A stretch of DNA of 6,373 nt from Actinomycetota bacterium (GTDB lineage: Bacteria > Actinomycetota > Thermoleophilia > Solirubrobacterales > Solirubrobacteraceae): positions 1-6,373 of the forward strand of contig VAYD01000436.1 in assembly GCA_005883905.1 (NCBI GenBank), given 5' to 3'. Positions within the stretch are counted from its first letter, which is position 1. Each line of letters starts with the position of its first letter. The position numbers and the translations under genes were made by a program. Shown one piece after another: positions 1 to 5,994 of the stretch. Under the pieces are notes generated by a model. It had not been told where the DNA came from, made no database searches, and saw only the letters and a program-made list of their open reading frames with translations.

Positions 1-49
1 GCAGGCGATCGAGCTTGGCTCTGCGCTGGGCGAGCAGGTCATCCGCCAT
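1..49 (-). CDS. lysS: Lysyl-tRNA synthetase, N-terminal fragment (cut by window edge)
   Basis: Only the first 16 codons are present, reading MADDLLAQRRAKLDRL from an ATG at 47-49. This matches the typical start of class II lysyl-tRNA synthetases, an amphipathic helix with an R-R-x-K-L-x-x-L pattern that precedes the anticodon-binding OB fold. The enzyme charges tRNA-Lys in the cytoplasm. The start lies 12 nt after the greA stop codon on the same strand, so it is probably co-transcribed with greA. No good Shine-Dalgarno is visible in the gap; the nearest purine run overlaps the greA stop. Seen: the short peptide and position. Known: greA followed by lysS is a recurrent gene pair. Inferred: identity, because 16 residues alone would be weak without that context. 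Confidence 0.72.
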   Translation of the reverse strand, partial: MADDLLAQRRAKLDRL

Positions 50-61
50 AAGGCGGAGACC

Positions 62-541
62 CTAAAGGCCTATATCAATTTTGGTGATCTTGAACTTGCG
101 CTTCTTGCCGTTGGGCAGCGCGACGCTGACCTCTTCACCGCGCTTGCGGCCCATGAGCGCCTTGCCGACCGGGGACTCGTTGGACAGCTTCTGCTCGGCG
201 GGGTTGGCCTCGGCCGAGCCCACGATCGTGAACTTCAGCGAGCCGCCCTTCTCGTCCTTGATGTTGACGACCGAGCCGACGCCGACGGCGTCGGTGGAGA
301 CGTTGTTCGCGTCGACGACCTGGGCGGCGCGCAGGCGCTCCTGCAGCTGCATGATGCGCTGCTCGAGCATCGCCTGCTCGTTCTTGGCGTCGTCGTACTC
401 GGCGTTCTCCGCGATGTCGCCGAACTCGCGAGCCTCCTTGATGCGCTGGGCCACGTCGCGGCGCCTGTTGCCGGACAGCTCCTCGAGCTCATCCTTGAGC
501 TTCTGGAGGCCTTCTGGGGTGAGGATGACGTCCTTGGGCAT
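62..541 (-). CDS. greA: Transcription elongation factor GreA
   Basis: The product is 159 aa, the usual GreA length (E. coli 158). GreA enters the secondary channel of RNA polymerase and stimulates cleavage of backtracked RNA so that stalled elongation can resume. Residues 1 to about 75 form the N-terminal coiled coil (ILTPEGLQKLKDELEEL and onward). The tip motif EFGDIAENAEYDDAK carries the acidic residues D42 and E45 expected to hold the catalytic magnesium. Residues from about 80 to 159 form the FKBP-like C-terminal domain, with the conserved NESPVGKALMGRKRGEEV segment. The ATG at 539-541 gives the canonical MPKDVILTPEG start, although no clear Shine-Dalgarno precedes it. The gene lies 41 nt after dus and 12 nt before lysS on the same strand, so it is probably part of one transcript. 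Confidence 0.97.
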   Translation of the reverse strand: MPKDVILTPEGLQKLKDELEELSGNRRRDVAQRIKEAREFGDIAENAEYDDAKNEQAMLEQRIMQLQERLRAAQVVDANNVSTDAVGVGSVVNIKDEKGGSLKFTIVGSAEANPAEQKLSNESPVGKALMGRKRGEEVSVALPNGKKRKFKITKIDIGL

Positions 542-582
542 AAGACCGAACCGGGGGTGGTGGAGCAGGGAAAACCCCGCGC

Positions 583-1572
583 TCAGGCGGGGACGGCGGC
601 GCAGTGTAGCAACGGGCGCAACTCGCTCAAGACCGCCTGGGCAGCCGCGAGCGAATCGGTCGCCTGCAGGCGCCCCTGGGCCGCCTTGCCCGCGCCCAGG
701 CGCTCCATGTACCAGGGGTACGCCTTGCGCATCCAGCGGGCCGCGCGCTCGGGCCCGAAGTGCTCGGCGGCGGCGCCCATCATCCAGTCCAGCTCGTCCA
801 GGATCTCGTCGGCGGTCGGGTCCTCTGTGCGCTCCCCGAGCAGCTCCTCGAACAGCCATGGGTTCCCGAGCGAGCCGCGGGCGAGCATCACGGCGGCCGC
901 GCCGGTGCGCTCGTACGCGGCGAGCACCGCCTCGCGGTCGCGCAGGCCGCCGGTCAGGATCACCGGCGCCGGCAGCGACTCGACGAGCTTCGCGGCGAGG
1001 TCGTAGTCCGGCGCGCCCTTGTGGTGGACCGCGGCGCTGCGCGGATGGAAGCCGATCGCCGAGACACCGGCCTCGCCGACGAGCCGGTGCGCCAGGGCGT
1101 AGCCGTCGGTCTCGCCGGGGCGCTGGCCGCTGCGGAGCTTCACCGTCACCGGTAGGCCGCTGCCCTCCACGGCCGCGCGAGCGACGGCCACCGCGGTGTC
1201 CGGGTCCTTGATGAGCGCCGCGCCTGCGCCGGTCTTGCAGACCTTCGGCACCGGGCAGCCCATGTTCAGGTCGATGATCGCGGCGCCGTGCTGCGCGACG
1301 GTCTCCGCCGCGCTGCGCATCACGTCGGGGTCCTGGCCGAACAGCTGGATCGACACCTGGCCCTCGTCCGGGTGGATCCGCAGCAGCTCGCTCATGGTCT
1401 TCTCGTTGCGATAGTGGATCGCGAAGCTCGAGACCATCTCGCTCACGGCCAGGCCGGCGCCGTGGCGGCGCGCCTGCAGGCGCACGAACCAGTTCCCGAT
1501 CCCGGCCAGCGGGGCGAGCAGAACGCGGTTGGGCACCTCGACGCGCCCGATCGTGAACGGCGTGTTCAGCAC
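583..1572 (-). CDS. dusB: tRNA-dihydrouridine synthase (DusB/NifR3-like)
   Basis: The 329-aa product is a flavin (FMN) enzyme that reduces specific uridines in tRNA to dihydrouridine with NADPH. The TIM-barrel motifs run in order. APLAGIGNWFVR at 20-31 is the FMN-binding start. DLNMGCPVPKV at 101-111 carries the catalytic Cys106. VKLRSG gives K145 and FHPRS gives H176, both expected flavin or substrate contacts. ILTGGL at 205-210 and ARGSLGNPWLFEELL at 231-245 form the phosphate-binding end. A helical C-terminal domain follows from about 250 (HFGPERAARWMRKAYPWYM). Two motifs are atypical: GIGN replaces the common GVTD, and HPRS replaces HGRT. The start is GTG at 1570-1572 with no Shine-Dalgarno, and a palindrome ends 22 nt upstream, so the natural translation start region may have been disturbed. 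Confidence is high for the Dus family and lower for the DusB label. Confidence 0.93.
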   Translation of the reverse strand: MLNTPFTIGRVEVPNRVLLAPLAGIGNWFVRLQARRHGAGLAVSEMVSSFAIHYRNEKTMSELLRIHPDEGQVSIQLFGQDPDVMRSAAETVAQHGAAIIDLNMGCPVPKVCKTGAGAALIKDPDTAVAVARAAVEGSGLPVTVKLRSGQRPGETDGYALAHRLVGEAGVSAIGFHPRSAAVHHKGAPDYDLAAKLVESLPAPVILTGGLRDREAVLAAYERTGAAAVMLARGSLGNPWLFEELLGERTEDPTADEILDELDWMMGAAAEHFGPERAARWMRKAYPWYMERLGAGKAAQGRLQATDSLAAAQAVLSELRPLLHCAAVPA

Positions 1573-1594
1573 ACACGTCAGGGTAGCCCGATAG

Positions 1595-1647
1595 GGGGTC
1601 AGGTCTTTCTTTGCCGCATGGGATGCGGCAAAGAAAGACCTGACCCC
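1595..1647. repeat. 53-nt perfect palindrome (REP-like element) between coaX and dus
   Basis: Two 25-nt arms (1595-1619 and 1623-1647) are exact reverse complements around a 3-nt GGG loop at 1620-1622. The outer end of the left arm reads GGGGTCAGGTC and the inner end CCGCAT. It sits in the 82-nt gap between the coaX stop and the dus start. It is about 56% GC, well below its surroundings, which suggests an acquired element. No T-run follows the hairpin on either strand, so it is not a classical intrinsic terminator, although a 25-bp RNA hairpin could still stabilise or attenuate the transcript. GGGGTCAGGTC-type palindromes are, from memory, dispersed REP-like repeats mobilised by REP-associated tyrosine transposases (RAYT/IS200 family). 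No second copy and no transposase gene are in this window. Confidence 0.85.
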
Positions 1648-1654
1648 TTTCCGT

Positions 1655-2416
1655 CTACCGGTTGCGCTCGTACAGCAGGCGCAGGCCGTTCAGCGTGAGC
1701 AGGTCGTCGACGGTGTCGACCTCTTTGCATAACGGGACGATGTGCTCGGACAGGCCGCCGGTGGCGATCGTCTCGCACTCGCCCATCTCCGCCCGCATGC
1801 GGCGCAGGATCGTGTCGACCTGGCCGGCGAACCCGTAGACGATGCCGCTGCGGATCGCATCGATCGTGGACTTGCCGATCAGCGTGCGCGGCGGCGCCAG
1901 GTCCACACGCGGCAGCTTCGCGGCGCGCATGTAGAGCGCCTCCATCGAGATCTCGACGCCGGGGCTGATGATCCCGCCCAGGTACTCCCCGTCGGCGCTG
2001 ACCGGGTCGTAGGTCAAAGCCGTTCCGAAGTCCACGACGATGCACGCGCCCTTCACGCGGTCGTACGCCGCGACCGCGTTGACGAGCCGGTCGGCCCCGA
2101 TCTCGCGCGGGTTGTCGTAGCGCAGCGCCATCCCGGTCTTGATGCCGGGCCCCACGACCAGCATCTCGTGGCCCAGGTAGCGGCGCGCCATCTCCTCCCA
2201 CTCGGGCGCGAGCTGCGGCACCGTGCTCGAGACGATCGAGCTCGTCAGGTCGGCAAGGCCGACGCCGCGCAGCTCCAGGAGGTTGCGCAGCGCCGCGCCC
2301 AGCTCGTCGGCCGTCGAGTCACGGACGGTGGCAAACCGCCAGTGCTCGACGAGCTCGCCTCCGTCAAACGTCCCGAAGTGCGTCTGAGTGTTCCCGACGT
2401 CCACCGCCAGCAGCAT
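1655..2416 (-). CDS. coaX: Type III pantothenate kinase
   Basis: The product (253 aa, normal for CoaX) phosphorylates pantothenate with ATP, the first committed step of coenzyme A synthesis. Type III kinases need a monovalent cation and are not feedback-inhibited by CoA. The ASKHA-fold motifs are all visible. DVGNT at 6-10 is the phosphate-binding loop. NPREIGADRLVNAVAAY at 102-118 includes D109, the likely catalytic base in GADR. VVDFGTALTYD at 127-137 includes D129, a cation/Mg ligand region. LGGIISPG at 147-153 and ATGGLS at 218-223 complete the fold. The ATG at 2414-2416 has a GGAG Shine-Dalgarno 6 nt away at 2423-2426, and the TAG of the preceding open frame abuts it. It heads the coaX-dus-greA-lysS cluster; dihydrouridine and CoA synthesis have no obvious functional link, so the grouping is syntenic. 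Confidence 0.96.
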   Translation of the reverse strand: MLLAVDVGNTQTHFGTFDGGELVEHWRFATVRDSTADELGAALRNLLELRGVGLADLTSSIVSSTVPQLAPEWEEMARRYLGHEMLVVGPGIKTGMALRYDNPREIGADRLVNAVAAYDRVKGACIVVDFGTALTYDPVSADGEYLGGIISPGVEISMEALYMRAAKLPRVDLAPPRTLIGKSTIDAIRSGIVYGFAGQVDTILRRMRAEMGECETIATGGLSEHIVPLCKEVDTVDDLLTLNGLRLLYERNR

Positions 2417-3203
2417 CTACGACTCCAGCTCGAGGTCGAACCGGGGGCCATTCTCGCTTGAAACGGCGGGCGGTCGTGCGAACGAGGCGGCGTACACGCG
2501 TCCGCGATCGGCTCGACGCGCGCGTCCGGGAACACCGCCGCGAGCCGCTCGGCGAACGAGATCTTGAAGAACCGGTCCTCGGCCGACCAGGCGAACAGCA
2601 CCGGGCGGTCGAACGCGCCGAGCTTCGCTGCCGCGTCGAGCGTGAGGTTCTTGTCGATGTGACGCGTGAAGTACGTCACGTCGCGGCGAACGCCACGGCT
2701 GTTCAGTGCCGGGCGCACCCAGCCCTCGAGCACCTCGGCGGGGATCGGACGCTTCGTCAGCAGCCCGTACGCGAACGGCGTGGGCCGCAGCGGCTTGATG
2801 CGCATGCCCTGCAACGCGGCTCCGAGCAGGCGCGCCTTCGCCATCCACTGCAGCGGCTTGAACGCCGGCGGCAGGAAGTTCTCGAACGCGTCGCACGGGT
2901 GATCGCCCCGCCGGTGTCGTTGGCGACGATCGTCACGTCGGTCAGCTCGAGGCGCTCCATGAACTCCGCGATGAGGTCGGCGACGCCGACCGGCGTCAGC
3001 GCGCGGCGGTCGCGCATAGGCTCGCGGTGCGACCCCAGCGGCAGCGTCGGCACGACGCAGCGAAAGCCGTCGAGGCCCGGGACGACCTTGCGCCACAGCG
3101 AACCGTCGACGAGCAGGCCGTGGACGAAGAGGACGACTGGGCCGGAACCTCCCGTGTCCTCGTACTCGATCGGCCCCGCGGTGAGATCCAGTGTCTGTGG
3201 CAT
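2417..3203 (-). pseudogene. Alpha/beta hydrolase, frame-disrupted by an internal deletion and with an abnormal C-terminus
   Basis: The frame starts at the ATG at 3201-3203 with a GGAG Shine-Dalgarno (3210-3213). Residues 1-101 are a good alpha/beta hydrolase N-half: LFVHGL at 25-30 (oxyanion loop), PLGSHREPM, and the nucleophile elbow VANDTGGA at 93-100, with D96 as probable nucleophile. Straight after I101 (codon 2901-2903) similarity jumps to another frame beginning P-C-D-A-F-E-N-F at about 2898. It continues through the cap region (ALNSRGVRRDVTYF) and the acid region (FAWSAEDRFFK) to VEPIADA near 2500. About 18 residues normally linking these parts are missing, a loss of some 52-58 bp. Read plainly, the protein stops after 148 aa at 2757. 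Past 2500 the family match fades; the second frame has no stop before coaX, while a third frame ends at the TAG at 2417-2419. Substrate unknown. The divergent tetR is its likely regulator. Confidence 0.82.
2423..2426 (-). promoter_or_regulatory. Ribosome binding site of coaX (GGAG)
   Basis: On the minus strand GGAG lies 6 nt before the coaX ATG and inside the last codons of the preceding open frame (ending ...FDLELES, TAG). The stop and start codons are directly adjacent. This is the arrangement expected of translational coupling, so the tail upstream of coaX was probably the end of a real, co-translated gene. Confidence 0.7.
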
Positions 3204-3209
3204 CGTTCG

Positions 3210-3213
3210 CTCC
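3210..3213 (-). promoter_or_regulatory. Ribosome binding site of the hydrolase pseudogene (GGAG)
   Basis: GGAG on the minus strand lies 6 nt before the ATG at 3203. It favours MPQTLDLTAGPIEYEDTGG as the true start over an upstream in-frame ATG at 3251 that lacks such a site and would cover the operator. Confidence 0.65.
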
Positions 3214-3218
3214 AGCAG

Positions 3219-3250
3219 TTGACGTACAGGCTGTACGCATCTTTCATACA
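3219..3250 (+). promoter_or_regulatory. Possible promoter of the first tetR gene
   Basis: TTGACG at 3219-3224 matches five of six bases of the -35 consensus. A weak -10 region follows among TTTCAT (3242-3247, spacing 17) and CATACA (3245-3250, spacing 20). Initiation would fall at or just before the ATG at 3257, implying a leaderless mRNA, which fits the absence of a Shine-Dalgarno. The dyad at 3223-3237 overlaps the -35 end and the spacer, so bound regulator would block this promoter. The -10 assignment is uncertain. Confidence 0.4.
3223..3237. promoter_or_regulatory. Candidate TetR operator CGTACAGGCTGTACG
   Basis: This is a perfect inverted repeat of two 7-nt arms (CGTACAG / CTGTACG) around a single G, in the 53-bp gap between the divergent hydrolase and tetR starts. 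A TACAG..CTGTA core is a common shape for TetR-family operators, and the position overlaps the likely tetR promoter. Inferred role: autoregulation of tetR and control of the hydrolase. Confidence 0.62.
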
Positions 3251-3256
3251 TACTGC

Positions 3257-3850
3257 ATGCATGTCAAGCGAACCCAGGTCGAACGGTCAGAGGCCACACG
3301 TGGCGCACTCATCCGCGCCGCCCGCGACCTATTCGGCGAGCGTGGCTACAACGACGTCGGCACCGAGGAGATCGTGGCCAAGGCGGGCGTCACCCGCGGC
3401 GCGCTCTACCACCAGTTCGCCGACAAGCGCGATCTCTTCCGCGCCGTGCTGGAGGATCTCGAGCAGGACGTCGTCAACCGCCTCGGCGAGCAGGTGGTGG
3501 CGAAGGCATCCGGCCCCGGCGCGGCGCTCCTCGCGGCCATGGGCGCGTGGCTCGACGCCTGTGAGGAGCCCGAGGTCCAGCAGATCATGCTGATCGACGC
3601 GCCCGGCGTCCTGGGCTGGCAGGAGTGGCGCGAGATGGGCCAGCGCCACGCGATCGGCGAGACGATGGCGCTGCTCGAGGCGGCGATGGACGAGGGCACG
3701 ATCGCGCGCCAGCCCGTCCGTCCCCTCGCCCACGTCGTCGTCGGCGCCCTGGACGAGGCCGTGCTCTACGTCGCAGCCGCCGAGGACCGCGCGAAGGCGC
3801 GCGCCGAGATGACCGACGTGCTCCAGCGCCTGATCATTGGCCTGCAGTAG
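3257..3850 (+). CDS. TetR/AcrR-family transcriptional regulator
   Basis: The 197-aa product is a ligand-responsive DNA-binding repressor of the TetR type. Residues 6-65 form the N-terminal DNA-binding domain, with the helix-turn-helix around 35-56 (GTEEIVAKAGVTRGALYHQF) followed by the family hallmark ADKRDLF. From about 80 the protein becomes the helical ligand-binding and dimerisation domain, including LLIDAP-like MLIDAPGVLGWQEWREMG at 111-128 and a C-terminal RPLAHVVVGALDEAVLYVA segment; the ligand is unknown. The ATG at 3257 gives a normal TetR N-terminus; an in-frame GTG at 3191 would run through the operator into the hydrolase gene and is less likely. No Shine-Dalgarno is present, suggesting leaderless translation. 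It is divergent from the hydrolase, and its last 17 bp overlap the convergent mmpL gene. No break is seen in it. Confidence 0.93.
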   Translation: MHVKRTQVERSEATRGALIRAARDLFGERGYNDVGTEEIVAKAGVTRGALYHQFADKRDLFRAVLEDLEQDVVNRLGEQVVAKASGPGAALLAAMGAWLDACEEPEVQQIMLIDAPGVLGWQEWREMGQRHAIGETMALLEAAMDEGTIARQPVRPLAHVVVGALDEAVLYVAAAEDRAKARAEMTDVLQRLIIGLQ

Positions 3851-5917
3851 ATGGTTCGGGCTCGATCGCCAGGCGCGGGAGCCGGCGGTCGAACCAGCTC
3901 GGGAACCACCAGGTGCGGCGGCCGAGCAGCTCCAGCACCGCCGGCAGCAGGATGCTGCGGATCACGACCGCGTCGAGGAAGACCGCGGTCGCCATCGCGA
4001 CGCCGAAGAGCTTGATCGCGCGATTGTCGCCGAGGGCGAACGAGAGGAACACGGCGACCATGACCGCTGCAGCGGCCGTGATGACCCGGCCGGTTCGTGG
4101 ATGCGGGACACGAGGAAGACCTCGTAGTCCATCGAGAGCCCGAACACGATCGCGAACACGAAGACCGGGATGAAGGCGTCGATCGGGCCGGGCTCGACGC
4201 CGATCAGCCCGGCGAGCCAGCCGCGTTCGAAGATCGCCTGGGTCACGCCCAGTGCCGCGGCGATCGACAGCAGGTTCATGAGCGCCGCCTGCACCGGGAT
4301 CACCAGCGAGCGGAACACGACGAGCAGCAGCAATGCCGACAGCAGGACGACGATCCCGATGAAGAGCGGGAGCTTGGCCGCCAGCACGTGCGCGAAGTCG
4401 ACCTGCGTCGCGGTCGCGCCTCCGATGTAGACCGCCGCACCGGTCGCCTTCGCCACGGGCGGGAGCACGTCGCTTCGCAGGTTCTTGACGAGGCTCGTCG
4501 TCTTCGCGCTCTGCGGCGAGGTCGTCGGGTACACGGAGATCGCGGCGGTGTCGCGCGCCGGGTTCAGCCGCGGCGCCGCGACGGACGCGATCCCGTCGGT
4601 GTGGCGCAGCGTGGTCTCGAGCTGCGCGAGCGCAGCGGTGTCGCCGGCGTGCGACAGGCGCGCGGCAACCAGCAGCGGCCCGTTGAAGCCCTTGCCGAAC
4701 CCCGTGGCGAGCAGGTCGTAGGCCTGGCGCGTCGTCTGCTTCTCCGGGTCGTTGCCGGCGTCGCTCTGCCCGAGCCGCAGGCCGAGCGCCGGCGCGGCGA
4801 GGACCAGCAGCAGCACGGTCGACGCGATCGCCGCCCATGCGGGACGCCGCTGGATCAGCCCGACCCAGCGGGTCCAGAAGCCCGCGCGCGCCGCACGCGG
4901 CTCGGCGCCGCGGCGCGTGCGCCCGACCCGCCTGCCGGTGAACATCAACAGGGCCGGCAGGAGCGTCAGGGAAGCGGCCAGCACCAGCAGCACGGCCAGC
5001 GACGCGGCGATCGCGGCGCCGTAGAGCAGGCTCACGCCCAGCGCGAGCAGCCCGAGCATCGCAATGACGACCGTGGCGCCGGCGAAGAGAATCGCGCGGC
5101 CGGCGGTGTTCATCGCCAGCTCGACCGCCGCTTGGACGTCGCCGCCGTTCTCGCGGTAGGCGCTGCGGAAGCGCGTGACGACGAAGAGCGCGTAGTCGAT
5201 CCCGACGCCCAGGCCGATCATCAGCGCAAGCTCCGTGGAGAAGTCGACCATGTCGACGACGTGGCTGCCGAGCCCGATCACGCCGAGCCCCGCGCCGAGG
5301 CCGAGCAGCGCTGTCAGGATCGGCAGGCCCATCGCGAGCAGCGAGCCGAAGGTGATGAGCAGCACCGCCACCGCGGCGAGCAGGCCGATCGCGGTCGCGA
5401 AACCCAGGCCCGCCTGCTGGGCCTGTTGGATTGCCTCGCCGCCGAGCTCGACCTGCAGGGCGGAGGACTTCGCGGACTGGGCGGTGTCGATGACGCGCTG
5501 GATAGCGGTCTTCGGGAGCTGGTTCGCCCGCTGGTCGAACTCGACCGTCGCGAAGCCGATCGTGCCGGACTTCGAGACGGCGTTCGCCCCCGCGTCGTAC
5601 GGGCTGACCACGCCCGCGACGTGCGGCAGACGCTCGATGCGCCGCAGCACGGGCGCGATCGCGGCGCGCGCGGATGCGTCGGTCAGCTTGCCGTGGCGAG
5701 CGTGGAACACGACCTGGTCGGAGTCGCCCGCCTGCGCCGGGAAGCGGCTCTGCAGGAGGTCGACCGCTCGCTGCGAGTCCGTGTTCGAGAGCGCGAAGTT
5801 GTTGGCCTGCTTGTTGCCGACGGCGCTCGAGAGGCCGAGCAGTCCGACGGCGAGGACGATCCAGGAGACGACGACGATCCGGCGGTGGGCGATCGTCCAG
5901 CGGGTGAGGGTCAGCAT
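3834..5917 (-). pseudogene. MMPL/RND-type membrane transporter, frame-disrupted by a deletion between TM10 and TM11
   Basis: An intact copy would be about 710 aa, an inner-membrane proton-driven exporter (MMPL family, lipids or drugs). Residues 1-608 are continuous: TM1 (VVVSWIVLAVGLLGL), a first external domain at about 35-165, TMs 2-6 at about 170-325 with GIDYALF (D241/Y242), a second external domain, then TMs 7-10 with SMDYEVF (D597/Y598). These two Asp-Tyr pairs are the proton-relay residues of the family. After SRIHE at 4094-4098 the frame changes. The matching sequence resumes as TGRVITAAAAVM at 4094 and runs 86 aa through TM11-12 (VAVFLSFALG, VFLDAVVIRSILLPAVLELLG) to a stop at 3834. 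About 18 residues usually found between SRxxE and TGRVITAA are absent, a loss of about 55 bp. Read plainly the protein ends at 651 aa (3962) without TM11-12. ATG 5917 is the preferred start; ATG 5944 would fall in the operator. Confidence 0.88.
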
Positions 5918-5937
5918 GCGCGAGACCGTAGCGTAAA

Positions 5938-5954
5938 TTTGCATGCCATGCAAA
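5938..5954. promoter_or_regulatory. Candidate TetR operator TTTGCATGCCATGCAAA
   Basis: This is a perfect inverted repeat of two 8-nt arms (TTTGCATG / CATGCAAA) around a single C. It lies between the divergent mmpL and second tetR starts, in an unusually AT-rich patch. It sits just upstream of the tetR promoter elements and 21 bp before the preferred mmpL ATG, so binding there could block mmpL transcription and also affect the tetR promoter. Inferred binder: the adjacent TetR. Confidence 0.68.
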
Positions 5955-5955
5955 G

Positions 5956-5986
5956 TTGCGTGAAATGCAGCTTGTGTCGATATACT
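5956..5986 (+). promoter_or_regulatory. Probable promoter of the second tetR gene
   Basis: TATACT at 5981-5986 matches five of six bases of the -10 consensus. A weak -35-like TTGCGT lies at 5956-5961 with a long 19-nt spacer. Transcription would begin near 5993, one or two bases before the ATG at 5995, which predicts a leaderless mRNA; no Shine-Dalgarno is present. The -10 element is the firmer half of this call. Confidence 0.45.
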
Positions 5987-5994
5987 GAACGCCG

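Noticed and set aside
81..1211. A 376-codon open frame on the plus strand opposite greA and dus
   Set aside because: Its composition is Ser/Arg/Pro-rich with no domain, and both minus-strand genes underneath are strongly recognised.
62..1576. A single 504-aa protein joining dus and greA
   Set aside because: The GreA part is in this frame, but the N-terminal part is an Arg-rich out-of-frame reading of dus. dus and greA are separate genes in different frames.
1595..1647. Intrinsic (rho-independent) terminator after coaX
   Set aside because: The stem is unusually long and no T-run follows it on the minus strand (CCCCCTATCGGG follows). It also lies before three same-strand genes, so a full terminator is unlikely.
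3256..3263. CATGCATG palindrome over the first tetR start codon as a second operator
   Set aside because: It is only 8 bp, does not extend, and overlaps coding sequence; it could easily arise by chance.
4088..4102. Programmed ribosomal frameshift producing full-length MMPL
   Set aside because: A frameshift would restore the frame but not the ~18 missing conserved residues, and no slippery heptamer is visible at the junction.
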